From Lachnospiraceae bacterium (GTDB lineage Bacteria; Bacillota; Clostridia; Lachnospirales; Lachnospiraceae): a stretch of 5,561 nt of DNA. The stretch covers positions 1 to 5,561 of the forward strand of contig CAAFZP010000040.1 in NCBI GenBank assembly GCA_900767585.1. The letters are read 5' to 3'. How positions within the stretch are numbered: the stretch's first letter is position 1; each line of letters starts with the position of its first letter. Under the pieces are notes generated by a model. That model saw only the letters and a list, made by a program, of their open reading frames with translations. It made no database searches and had not been told where the DNA came from. Positions 1-5,343 of the stretch are shown here, piece after piece. Both the position numbers and the translations under genes were made by a program.

Positions 1-836
1 TCAAGGAATGTAGATACACGTCCAACTGACATAGCTGCACCGTTCTGAGTCTTGATAGCTGCAAGGTATCCGAAGTATAACCACTGAACAGCTTCCTTCG
101 CACTTGAAGCTGGCTTAGAAATATCATAGCCGTATGACTGAGCCATAACCTTCATCTCCTGAAGACGTCTGATCTGCTCTGTCAACTCTTCTCTCTGACG
201 GATAACATCATCATACATGTTACCATCGCCACAGTTAGCCTTATCTTCCTGCTTCCAAGCGATCAGCTGATCAATACCGTAAAGAGCAACTCTTCTGTAG
301 TCACCTACGATACGTCCACGTCCATAAGTATCCGGAAGACCGGTTACGATATGAGTATGACGTGCAGCCATCATCTCCGGAGTATAAGCATCAAATACTG
401 CCTGATTGTGTGTCTTGTGATAATCTGTAAAGATCTTGTGGAAGTTCTCGTTTGGCTTGTATCCGTACATCTCGAGTGCTTCCTCAGCCATCTTGATACC
501 ACCGTAAGGCATAAATGCTCTCTTAAGTGGCTCGTCTGTCTGAAGACCTACGATCTGCTCAAGATCCTTTGTCTCTGGATCAATGTAACCAGGACCATAT
601 GCTGTAATGCTAGATACAACATCTGCGTCCTCCTTCAATACACCACCGTTGTCTCTCTCTGCCTTCTGAAGAGCCTGAAGCTTATCCCAGAGCTTGTTTG
701 TAGCATCTGTTGGTCCTTCAAGGAAGCTTTCGTCTCCATCATAAGGTGTGTAGTTGTTCTGGATGAAGTCTCTTACGTTGCACTCTTCCTTCCAGAGTCT
801 ACCTGTGAATGATTCCCATTCCTGGTTCTGTAACAT
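1..836 (-). CDS. pflB: Pyruvate formate-lyase (formate C-acetyltransferase), N-terminal part, cut by window edge
   Basis: This cytosolic glycyl-radical enzyme converts pyruvate and CoA to acetyl-CoA and formate in anaerobic fermentation. The 278 visible codons align by eye along their length with E. coli PflB: NVRDFIQNNYTPYDGDESFL (residues 20-39), IVGLQTDEPLKRA (95-107), KTHNQAVFDAYTP (141-153), TGLPDTYGRGRIVGDYRRVA (165-184), YGYDIS (235-240) and the NGAAMSVGRVSTFL block (265-278). The arginine-rich GRGRIVGDYRR segment belongs to the substrate-binding region. The catalytic Cys pair and the C-terminal glycyl-radical loop lie outside the window, so an intact active site cannot be confirmed. 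The family is about 750-760 residues, so roughly 37% is present. The start at 836 is set by AAAGGAG (845-851) 8 nt upstream. Codon choice is more biased (CGT, GGT, AAG) than in the neighbours, as for a highly expressed gene. The activase gene pflA often follows pflB and would be off the window. Confidence 0.97.
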   Translation of the reverse strand, partial: MLQNQEWESFTGRLWKEECNVRDFIQNNYTPYDGDESFLEGPTDATNKLWDKLQALQKAERDNGGVLKEDADVVSSITAYGPGYIDPETKDLEQIVGLQTDEPLKRAFMPYGGIKMAEEALEMYGYKPNENFHKIFTDYHKTHNQAVFDAYTPEMMAARHTHIVTGLPDTYGRGRIVGDYRRVALYGIDQLIAWKQEDKANCGDGNMYDDVIRQREELTEQIRRLQEMKVMAQSYGYDISKPASSAKEAVQWLYFGYLAAIKTQNGAAMSVGRVSTFL

Positions 837-870
837 AATAGTTTCTCCTTTCAAATTATTTATATTATGT

Positions 871-892
871 TTTATATTAGATGTAATATAAA
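871..892. repeat. Perfect inverted repeat at the pflB transcript start
   Basis: TTTATATTA (871-879) and TAATATAAA (884-892) form a perfect 9-bp inverted repeat around GATG. It starts a few bases downstream of the predicted pflB transcription start. It could be an operator that blocks RNA polymerase, or a 5'-terminal mRNA hairpin. It does not match the Rex consensus (TTGTTAA-N4-TTAACAA) or the FNR/CRP consensus well, so no regulator is assigned. Confidence 0.55.
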
Positions 893-902
893 CTCTGACT
901 GT

Positions 903-931
903 ATTATACAAAATGTTTCAAATAAAATCAA
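903..931 (-). promoter_or_regulatory. Probable sigma-A promoter of pflB
   Basis: On the minus strand TTGATT (926-931) and a perfect TATAAT (903-908) are separated by 17 bp. Transcription would start near 896, giving an AT-rich leader of about 60 nt before the pflB start. An A/T tract lies upstream of the -35. It sits between the stop of the TIGR04076-like gene (969) and pflB, so pflB has its own promoter. Confidence 0.75.
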
Positions 932-951
932 TAATCCTTATTGTTTTTATT
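921..951. repeat. Long AT-rich palindrome overlapping the pflB -35 element
   Basis: Plus-strand arms AATAAAATCAATAA (921-934) and TTATTGTTTTTATT (938-951) are complementary at 13 of 14 positions around a TCC centre. The element covers the TTGATT -35 hexamer (926-931), so a protein bound here would affect pflB initiation. It could also act as a weak terminator for the gene ending at 969, but the stem has almost no GC pairs. Confidence 0.5.
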
Positions 952-968
952 GTTTTTCTTTTCGTACA

Positions 969-1232
969 TCAACTGTCTATCCGCTCGATTTTAAATACAT
1001 TCAGCGTATCGACATCCGGACATGCAAAAACGGCGGTGCCCTTCTCCTGTCCCGGTATCTCACCGCCATACCGGAGTATATCTACGTACGGAAATGCAAC
1101 GTGCATTGCCATCGGACACAGCATCCCACGCTCCGTATCAAAATCATAGGAATCACCGATCTTATGACCTCTGTGACATCCCTTTTCACCCTTCTGATCA
1201 ATCAGTGTGATCCGAATCCTCGGTCTTGCCAT
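969..1232 (-). CDS. Small TIGR04076-like protein of unknown function
   Basis: An 87-residue protein with no signal peptide or membrane span, so probably cytosolic. Its shape fits the TIGR04076 family as I recall it: a basic N-terminal beta strand (RPRIRITLID), a central G-x-x-CP motif (Gly36, Cys39, Pro40), an aromatic helix, a YGG turn (55-57), a G-T-A strand (65-67), a CPD turn with Cys71, and a C-terminal FKIERI strand (80-85). Cys19, Cys39 and Cys71 are the only cysteines; metal binding or redox use is possible but not shown. The ATG overlaps the TGA of the upstream kinase gene by one base (TGATG), and GGAGGTG (1241-1247) lies 8 nt upstream inside that gene, so the two are almost certainly co-transcribed and translationally coupled. 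The family has no established function, and the pairing with a vitamin B6 kinase-like protein is the only functional hint. Confidence 0.8.
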   Translation of the reverse strand: MARPRIRITLIDQKGEKGCHRGHKIGDSYDFDTERGMLCPMAMHVAFPYVDILRYGGEIPGQEKGTAVFACPDVDTLNVFKIERIDS

Positions 1233-2056
1233 CAGTCAAGCACCTCCATACAGGTTTCCAGCGGAATTCCCTTATATTTATCTACATTGTCTGCATTTTT
1301 GCCGATCATGCTCTTCACGGCATCCATCGCATCTGCGGTTGCCGTCTGCAGATCCTTGCCACTCATAAGCTTTCCGATAAATACGGCGGAGAAAATATCT
1401 CCCGTTCCCGGGAAATGTACCGGAATTTCTTCGAAATCAACCTTAAAATATTCTTCCTTCTTGTGGTCGTATCCGACAACCGATCTGCAATCTGTGCCCG
1501 CGACCTTCGCACTTGTGATCACAATTGATTTCGCACCGAATGCACGAAGCTTGTCGATTATCGTATGATATTCTTCCTCTGTCACACCATCTTCCTTATA
1601 TGGAAGCTCGGTCAGATATGCTGCCTCGGTATAATTCGGTACGATATAGTCCGCAACCGAAATCAGCTCACGCATCAAATCAATCGTCTCCTCTGTGATT
1701 CCGTTATAGAGCTTTCCCTCATCTCCCATAATCGGATCTGTGAAGATCGTCACACCTTTTTCTGCCCGTGCCTTACAGAACTCAGTCACAAGCTCGGTCT
1801 GCTCCTTCGACACGATAAATCCGGTCGAGATCGCATCGAATTCAAATCCAAGCTGTTCCCAGACAGCGATTGCATTTTTCATGTAATCGGTTGTATCCAG
1901 GATGTCGAACTTACCGTAATCAAGTGTGTTCGATACGATTGCCGTCGGCAGGTTAAATACCTCGTATTTCATATGGGAAAGCACCGGAATCATCGCGGAT
2001 AACGCAACCTTTCCATAGCCAGCCATGTCGTTGATCAAAAGTAATTTCTTGCTCAT
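1232..2056 (-). CDS. Pyridoxal/pyridoxamine kinase-like protein (PfkB/ribokinase superfamily)
   Basis: Predicted cytosolic ATP-dependent kinase of 274 residues, close to the usual size of PdxK/PdxY enzymes, which phosphorylate vitamin B6 vitamers in the pyridoxal 5'-phosphate salvage pathway. Visible motifs: N-terminal strand and glycine turn (LLINDMAGYGK, near 6-16), SNTLDYG (42-48), matching the SNxxGYG substrate region of PdxK/PdxY, TDPIMGDEGK (106-115), PNYTEA (140-145), and the anion-hole/catalytic motif PGTGD (216-220) with Asp220 as presumed base. The start at 2056 is preferred because AAAGGAG ends 7 nt upstream; an in-frame ATG at 2095 would add 13 basic residues across that site. The downstream partner gene overlaps by TGATG. 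The superfamily includes hydroxymethylpyrimidine kinases, so the exact substrate is not certain, but the SNxxxYG block favours a B6 vitamer. It probably has its own promoter at about 2100. Confidence 0.9.
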   Translation of the reverse strand: MSKKLLLINDMAGYGKVALSAMIPVLSHMKYEVFNLPTAIVSNTLDYGKFDILDTTDYMKNAIAVWEQLGFEFDAISTGFIVSKEQTELVTEFCKARAEKGVTIFTDPIMGDEGKLYNGITEETIDLMRELISVADYIVPNYTEAAYLTELPYKEDGVTEEEYHTIIDKLRAFGAKSIVITSAKVAGTDCRSVVGYDHKKEEYFKVDFEEIPVHFPGTGDIFSAVFIGKLMSGKDLQTATADAMDAVKSMIGKNADNVDKYKGIPLETCMEVLD

Positions 2057-2098
2057 TTTGTGTCTCCTTTTTCTAACCACTATGTCATTTTGCATTTC

Positions 2099-2107
2099 AT
2101 CATAGCA
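2099..2107 (-). promoter_or_regulatory. Candidate extended -10 promoter for the B6-kinase-like operon
   Basis: The minus strand reads TGC-TATGAT: an extended -10 TG (2106-2107) and hexamer TATGAT (2099-2104), about 43 nt upstream of the kinase start. No good -35 exists at 17 bp, which is tolerable for extended -10 promoters. Read-through from the LytTR gene ending 81 nt upstream remains possible, because no terminator is visible between them. Confidence 0.45.
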
Positions 2108-2109
2108 TA

Positions 2110-2124
2110 TTTTCTGTCAGAAAA
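2110..2124. repeat. Short perfect palindrome next to the kinase-operon promoter
   Basis: TTTTCTG and CAGAAAA form a 7-bp inverted repeat around a central T, starting 3 bp upstream of the extended -10 TG, where a repressor would overlap RNA polymerase. No T-run follows in the minus direction, so it does not look like a terminator. The size suits a dimeric repressor operator, but no regulator can be named. Confidence 0.35.
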
Positions 2125-2137
2125 AAGCACAAAAAAT

Positions 2138-2497
2138 TTAACTGATTTTCTTCCATTTCATGGATGAAAGCAATGGTTTGTAATACATGCGGCTTGCAAT
2201 AACGGCCTCACCATTATCCATCATAATCTTCCCACGGCTGCCTGAAATCGAAGCAATACTTGAGATCCTGTCTGTATTTACAAGCATGGATTTGGATGCC
2301 CGGGTAAAATCATACGCATTTACCTTCTCTTCAATCTGGTAAAGGCGATTCTTTATCTCATAAATTTCCTGTTCGGTATAGGCAAACACTTTCTCTCCTA
2401 CCGCCTCAAAATACAGGATTTCATCCGTTGAAATCCGATATAATTCTCTATGTTCTCCATATCCTGTGATTTTGTTTGCATCGCCCATTTCTTTCAC
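2138..2497 (-). CDS. Short stand-alone LytTR DNA-binding regulator
   Basis: A 119-residue protein consisting almost wholly of one LytTR (AgrA/LytR-type) DNA-binding domain at about 15-112. Signatures are the entry strand YRISTDEILYFEA (20-32), the strand pair around VFAYTEQEIYEIKNRL (37-52), the core FTRASKSMLVNTDRISSI (64-81) typical of LytTR proteins, and the terminal ASRMYYKPL (101-109). There is no receiver domain. Clostridial stand-alone LytTR proteins usually carry about 40 extra N-terminal residues; here an in-frame TAA at 2504-2506 prevents extension, so this is a short form. A GTG start at 2497 is chosen because AAAGGA lies about 9 nt upstream; ATG at 2488 is an alternative. It lies 18 nt after the lipoprotein stop, so the two are one operon. 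Such proteins often sit beside a DUF3021 membrane partner, which is absent. Targets are unknown; it could be a second-tier regulator below the adjacent two-component system. Confidence 0.9.
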   Translation of the reverse strand: MKEMGDANKITGYGEHRELYRISTDEILYFEAVGEKVFAYTEQEIYEIKNRLYQIEEKVNAYDFTRASKSMLVNTDRISSIASISGSRGKIMMDNGEAVIASRMYYKPLLSSMKWKKIS

Positions 2498-2515
2498 CCG
2501 TCTTTATCCTTTCTT

Positions 2516-2986
2516 CTAGCCGTGGAAATCTCCCGTCTTCCAATTCACTGCCACATATGGCACGATCTTCCCGTCGATTTTCACATAGACCTGATAGACA
2601 TCATTTCCGATATATTCGTAATGATCCGGCACCACACCATACTCCTCATACAGCGTCTTCTCGAACTCTTCCTTCCACGAATCATCGGATGGCTCGCCTT
2701 CCTGTAGCTGTGTCTCTGTTGTCTTAGCTTCTGTCGCAGCGGGTTCCGTCTTCCCTGTATTCGAACCTTCTGACTGTAATGTGCTGTCCGGGGTATTGCT
2801 CTCCGTAATTTTCTCCGTCGTAGTTTCACTTTCGATGGTTGCCGTAACCTCCGTTGCCGCTTCCGTCGTAGTCACCATCTCGCTGCTCATCTGAATGATA
2901 TCGGTCGTATTATTATCACTCACATTGCCGCATCCTGCCAAAGTCACTACCATTGCCACACATAAAATCCATGCTTTCTTTCTCAT
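2516..2986 (-). CDS. Small secreted lipoprotein with Thr/Glu-rich linker
   Basis: A 156-residue predicted lipoprotein with a basic N-terminus (MRKK), a hydrophobic core and the lipobox LAGC (16-19). Cys19 would be lipidated and the protein anchored to the outer face of the membrane. Residues 21-102 are low complexity, rich in Thr, Glu, Ser and Ala, and look like a flexible wall-spanning spacer. Residues 103-156 form a compact globular end starting DDSWKEEFEKTLYEEYG, then several aromatic beta strands (HYEYIGNDVYQVYVKIDGK) and a terminal NWKTGDFHG. I do not recognise this domain, though the strand pattern suggests a small beta domain. AAGGA lies 7 nt before the ATG. The gene precedes the LytTR gene by 18 nt and its promoter region shares a 38-bp box with the kinase/regulator operon. 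It could be a sensor accessory or an output of that system; no enzymatic motif is visible. Confidence 0.85.
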   Translation of the reverse strand: MRKKAWILCVAMVVTLAGCGNVSDNNTTDIIQMSSEMVTTTEAATEVTATIESETTTEKITESNTPDSTLQSEGSNTGKTEPAATEAKTTETQLQEGEPSDDSWKEEFEKTLYEEYGVVPDHYEYIGNDVYQVYVKIDGKIVPYVAVNWKTGDFHG

Positions 2987-3009
2987 AGTTCTTTCCTTCT
3001 TTCGGTTGT

Positions 3010-3038
3010 ATTATAACGATTGATATAAAAAGAAAATA
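3010..3038 (-). promoter_or_regulatory. Candidate promoter of the lipoprotein/LytTR operon
   Basis: A perfect TATAAT (3010-3015) lies 24 nt upstream of the lipoprotein ATG; the hexamer 17 bp upstream is a poor TATTTT (3033-3038), suggesting activator dependence. A second option is TTATAT at 3023-3028, which occupies exactly the position that TATAAT has relative to the shared box in the kinase promoter. A perfect TTGACA (3060-3065) also exists but has no properly spaced -10 and belongs to the shared box. The true start needs mapping. Confidence 0.5.
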
Positions 3039-3069
3039 GGCTCTTTTTCTATCTAAATGTGTCAATTCT
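3032..3069 (-). promoter_or_regulatory. Shared regulatory box, copy at the lipoprotein operon
   Basis: On the minus strand the blocks GACACATTT, TA, AAAAA, CCTATT and TC occur separated by 3, 1, 3 and 1 bases. The same blocks with the same spacing occur at 5324-5361 upstream of the histidine kinase; 28 of 38 bases are identical without gaps. The starts of GACACATTT and CCTATT are 23 bp apart, about two helical turns, which suits an AraC-type regulator contacting two direct half sites. The neighbouring YesN-type regulator is the natural candidate. Confidence 0.6.
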
Positions 3070-3100
3070 TCAGATATTTTCCGTTTTTCTTTTTATAACC

Positions 3101-3137
3101 TGCATCATACATCCGACATGCATCATTTCTGCATCAT
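3101..3137. repeat. Three direct copies of TGCATCAT
   Basis: TGCATCAT occurs at 3101-3108, 3119-3126 and 3130-3137, all in the same orientation, with start-to-start spacings of 18 and 11 bp. The cluster is in the non-coding gap between the response regulator stop and the shared box of the lipoprotein operon. It may be a repeated binding site acting on that promoter. No gene is visible in the 173-nt gap and no convincing terminator follows the response regulator. Confidence 0.6.
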
Positions 3138-3159
3138 TCTTGTTACAGATTTATATCTT

Positions 3160-3891
3160 TTACAAAAAATCTCTGCGATACTGCGACGGTGTACTGCCCT
3201 CCGTCTTCTTGAATACCTTGGTAAACACCCGGTAATCGGCGTAACCGCACCGCTCAGAAATCTCCGCAACGGATAACTGTGTCGAGACGAGCAGCTTCTT
3301 CGCACACTCCATACGGATCGTCGTCAGATAAGCAAGGAAATTCACGCCGATTTCATTCTTGAAGAGCTGACTGATATACTGTGCACTCAGATGAAATGTT
3401 TCCGCAAGCACATTCAGGCTGATCTCTTCTGCCAGATGCTCCTGCATATACCGTACAATTCCAACAATCGTTGACGCTTCACTGCCGGGCGTTACATCCT
3501 TCGTCTGTTTCTCGAATATCGATATCTTCAAATGATCGATCGTGTTCCCGAATTCTTCATAGTCGACTGGTTTCAGAATGTAGTCCGTGATCTGCAGCCG
3601 CAATGCTTCCCTGCAATAAGAAAAATCATCGTATCCCGATACAACGATAAATGCCATATCCGGGTATTTCAGGCGGCTGGTCTGGATGACCTTCAGGCCG
3701 TTCATAATCGGAATATTGATATCCATGATCACGATATCCGGCACCAGACTGTCGATCACCCCAAGTGCCTCGACACCATCCGCTGCCTCGCCCACGACTT
3801 CACAGTCATGTGCGCCCCAGTCAAATAATTTCTTGAATCCCTCACGTATCATAATCTCATCGTCGACTAATACGACGCGTAATTTTCTCAT
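3160..3891 (-). CDS. YesN-type response regulator (REC + AraC-family HTH)
   Basis: A 243-residue cytosolic transcription regulator. The receiver domain (about 3-120) has the acidic pair Asp10/Asp11, the phosphoacceptor Asp57 in PDIVIMDINIP, the switch Ser85 in VVSGYDDF and conserved Lys107 in YILKPV, so it looks phosphorylation-competent. The C-terminal AraC-type domain (about 141-243) has two helix-turn-helix units (near 158-180, SLNVLAETFHLSAQYISQLF, and 206-229) and the family ending GSTPSQYRRDFL. YesN-type proteins are often longer, so this is a compact version without an insert between the domains. AAGGAGG (3899-3905) lies 7 nt upstream of the ATG, which overlaps the kinase stop as ATGA, indicating translational coupling. 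Its partner is the adjacent kinase. Likely targets are promoters carrying the shared box at 3032-3069 and 5324-5361, including its own. That assignment is inferred from position. Confidence 0.95.
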   Translation of the reverse strand: MRKLRVVLVDDEIMIREGFKKLFDWGAHDCEVVGEAADGVEALGVIDSLVPDIVIMDINIPIMNGLKVIQTSRLKYPDMAFIVVSGYDDFSYCREALRLQITDYILKPVDYEEFGNTIDHLKISIFEKQTKDVTPGSEASTIVGIVRYMQEHLAEEISLNVLAETFHLSAQYISQLFKNEIGVNFLAYLTTIRMECAKKLLVSTQLSVAEISERCGYADYRVFTKVFKKTEGSTPSQYRRDFL

Positions 3892-5192
3892 GATGCTTCC
3901 TCCTTATTTATCGGCAATAGCAACCGCGCTGTCACACCTCCCGCGCTGTTTTCCTCATAGGATAGTCCATATTTTCTGCCGCACAGATATTTGATCCGCT
4001 TCTGCACATTCAGGATCCCGATACTGTTTCCATCCAGCTTCGCCTCCTGCTTGTTGTAGTGCAGTAACATCTTGTCAATCTGTGCTTTCATTCCCTCTTC
4101 AAATCCGCCGCCACTGTCTTTGATGCAGATCTCCATATCTGCGCCTGCGCGTTTTACGGATATCTCGATCTCGCCCCGGTATCCGCGGTTCTTCATCCCA
4201 TGCAGCAGACTGTTCTCCACCAGCGGCTGTAAGATAAAGTTCGGTACCTGCACTGCCCCTAAGTCCGGATCGATATCATAATCGCAGAAGAGCTCCGGAT
4301 ACCGGTAACACATCAGCTCCATATAGGCTTCCACAAGCTCCAGCTCATCATCGAGCGTGACCATCGAACGGTCGACCTTGACACTCAGTCGGAAGAAATC
4401 CACAAGCCGCATCAGAAGCTTTGCAACCTTCTTATCCCCGTCTAACTCCGCCTGAATCCGGATCGTATCAAGCGTATTATACAAGAAATGCGGATTCACC
4501 TGACTTTTCAGATAGAGCATCGACATCTTCTGTTCCGTAAGCTCCGCACGCAGCGCATCCGGATTCTCCAAGGTCAGATAGAATGCGAGCGTCATAAGCG
4601 TGATTCCCATTCCACTGATCAGCCATGTATGGTGCAATCCCTGTAGGAAGCAGATTGTGAACTCAAAAATCAGTGCCATGCCAATGGCGAATTTCTTCTT
4701 GTTGTCCATCCTCTTCCAGTTCGCAAGAAGCAGCCATGAACAAAGTATGAGATACACCGCCACACTGACATAGCTTACATATGCATAAAATCCCGCCGAA
4801 TAATTTCCATCCGGTGTCTCGATGTAAGTAATCGGAAGCGTCATCGCCCCGACTTCTGAAATCACCAGAAATATCCGTGCCGGCAGATCCAGTGTCCGCT
4901 TCTTCCCGGTCTCTTCCTCCACCAGTATCGCGATGTACTGATAGAAAAAGAACAACACTAACGCCATCGTACCGACAAACAGCCGGTGCAAAACATCATT
5001 CAACACAAGCGGCACGCGATCAAGATGATTGACCGTATAGATCGTCGCCGCATCGAACATCAGATGCACGATCACCACAATCAAAAGTACCGAAAATGTC
5101 TTATGTAACGCGGTCTGTCTCCGCCTCGCCGAGAAATAGATTCCTGCCACAAACGCAAGAATCAATATCAGCGCAATCTCCATTCGAATCAT
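3888..5192 (-). CDS. LytS/YesM-type sensor histidine kinase with multi-span membrane sensor
   Basis: A 434-residue membrane kinase that would autophosphorylate and pass phosphate to the response regulator encoded downstream. The N-terminal half has about seven hydrophobic segments (near 4-20, 32-49, 66-91, 105-123, 133-157, 166-184, 188-206), with only short external loops and no PAS, Cache or HAMP domain; the signal is therefore probably membrane-embedded or a small ligand. The kinase core is of the His_kinase (PF06580) type: H-box SQVNPHFLYNTLDTI with phosphoacceptor His235, N-box PNFILQPLVENSLLHG with Asn327, G1 box DSGGGF (359-364) and G2 box SIGILNVQKRI (390-400). All key residues are present. 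The start at 5192 is supported by AAGGAG (5201-5206) 8 nt upstream; ATG at 5183 is a weaker alternative. The stop overlaps the regulator start by ATGA. The 5' leader is unusually structured and the promoter carries the shared box. Confidence 0.95.
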   Translation of the reverse strand: MIRMEIALILILAFVAGIYFSARRRQTALHKTFSVLLIVVIVHLMFDAATIYTVNHLDRVPLVLNDVLHRLFVGTMALVLFFFYQYIAILVEEETGKKRTLDLPARIFLVISEVGAMTLPITYIETPDGNYSAGFYAYVSYVSVAVYLILCSWLLLANWKRMDNKKKFAIGMALIFEFTICFLQGLHHTWLISGMGITLMTLAFYLTLENPDALRAELTEQKMSMLYLKSQVNPHFLYNTLDTIRIQAELDGDKKVAKLLMRLVDFFRLSVKVDRSMVTLDDELELVEAYMELMCYRYPELFCDYDIDPDLGAVQVPNFILQPLVENSLLHGMKNRGYRGEIEISVKRAGADMEICIKDSGGGFEEGMKAQIDKMLLHYNKQEAKLDGNSIGILNVQKRIKYLCGRKYGLSYEENSAGGVTARLLLPINKEEAS

Positions 5193-5223
5193 AGATTATT
5201 CTCCTTCGCTTTTTTGCTCATTT

Positions 5224-5280
5224 ACAGGAAAGTCACCGGACACCGCCCGGTGACTTCACACGTGTAAACACGTTTCCTGT
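5224..5280 (-). promoter_or_regulatory. Structured leader of the kinase operon, possible three-way junction RNA
   Basis: Three perfect nested inverted repeats occur in 57 nt (plus-strand coordinates). The closing stem ACAGGAA (5224-5230) pairs with TTCCTGT (5274-5280). It encloses AGTCACCGG (5231-5239) with CCGGTGACT (5247-5255), loop of 7, and ACGTGT (5260-5265) with ACACGT (5268-5273), tight loop. The stems abut each other with only four unpaired bases at the junction (5256-5259). It lies in the predicted leader of the kinase mRNA, and the closing stem ends 17 nt upstream of the ribosome binding site. No T-run follows in either direction, so it is not a plain terminator. It does not resemble a riboswitch class I know. 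Confidence 0.6.
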
Positions 5281-5314
5281 ATTGCACAATTAACTACTAT
5301 TATTTTTGCATATT

Positions 5315-5343
5315 ATTATATCGGATAATAGGGGATTTTTATA
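5315..5343 (-). promoter_or_regulatory. Probable promoter of the kinase/response-regulator operon
   Basis: A perfect TATAAT (5315-5320) on the minus strand would start transcription near 5308, giving a leader of about 115 nt. The hexamer 17 bp upstream is TATAAA (5338-5343), a poor -35, and it lies inside the shared box, as expected for a promoter helped by an activator bound at the -35 region. Confidence 0.6.

Noticed and set aside
351..812. Plus-strand open frame of 153 codons opposite pflB
   Set aside because: It lies antisense to an unmistakable PflB coding region, has Cys/Leu-rich composition typical of a shadow frame, and has no ribosome binding site.
871..892. Rex or FNR operator at pflB
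   Set aside because: Half sites TATATTA do not match TTGTTAA or TTGAT at enough positions; only symmetry and N4 spacing agree.
911..919. Possible third partial copy of the shared box near pflB (minus strand GAAACATTT)
   Set aside because: Only 8 of 9 bases of one block match, and the TA, AAAAA and CCTATT blocks are not at the required spacing; AT-rich chance match.
867..1568. Plus-strand open frame of 233 codons
   Set aside because: It crosses the pflB promoter and is antisense to the TIGR04076-like and kinase genes; its product resembles no family and has low-complexity Ser/Cys/Ile content.
3060..3065. Perfect TTGACA as the -35 of the lipoprotein promoter
   Set aside because: No -10-like hexamer lies 16-18 bp downstream, and the aligned copy at the kinase promoter is TCGACA placed 31 bp from its -10, so it is better explained as part of the shared box.
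3532..3994. Plus-strand open frames opposite the response regulator
   Set aside because: Antisense shadows of a gene with full receiver and HTH motifs; no start signal.
5231..5255. Hairpin AGTCACCGG/CCGGTGACT as an intrinsic terminator
   Set aside because: The stem is strong, but no run of T follows in either direction and it is nested in a larger paired structure upstream of the kinase start; the real terminator is at 5381-5417.
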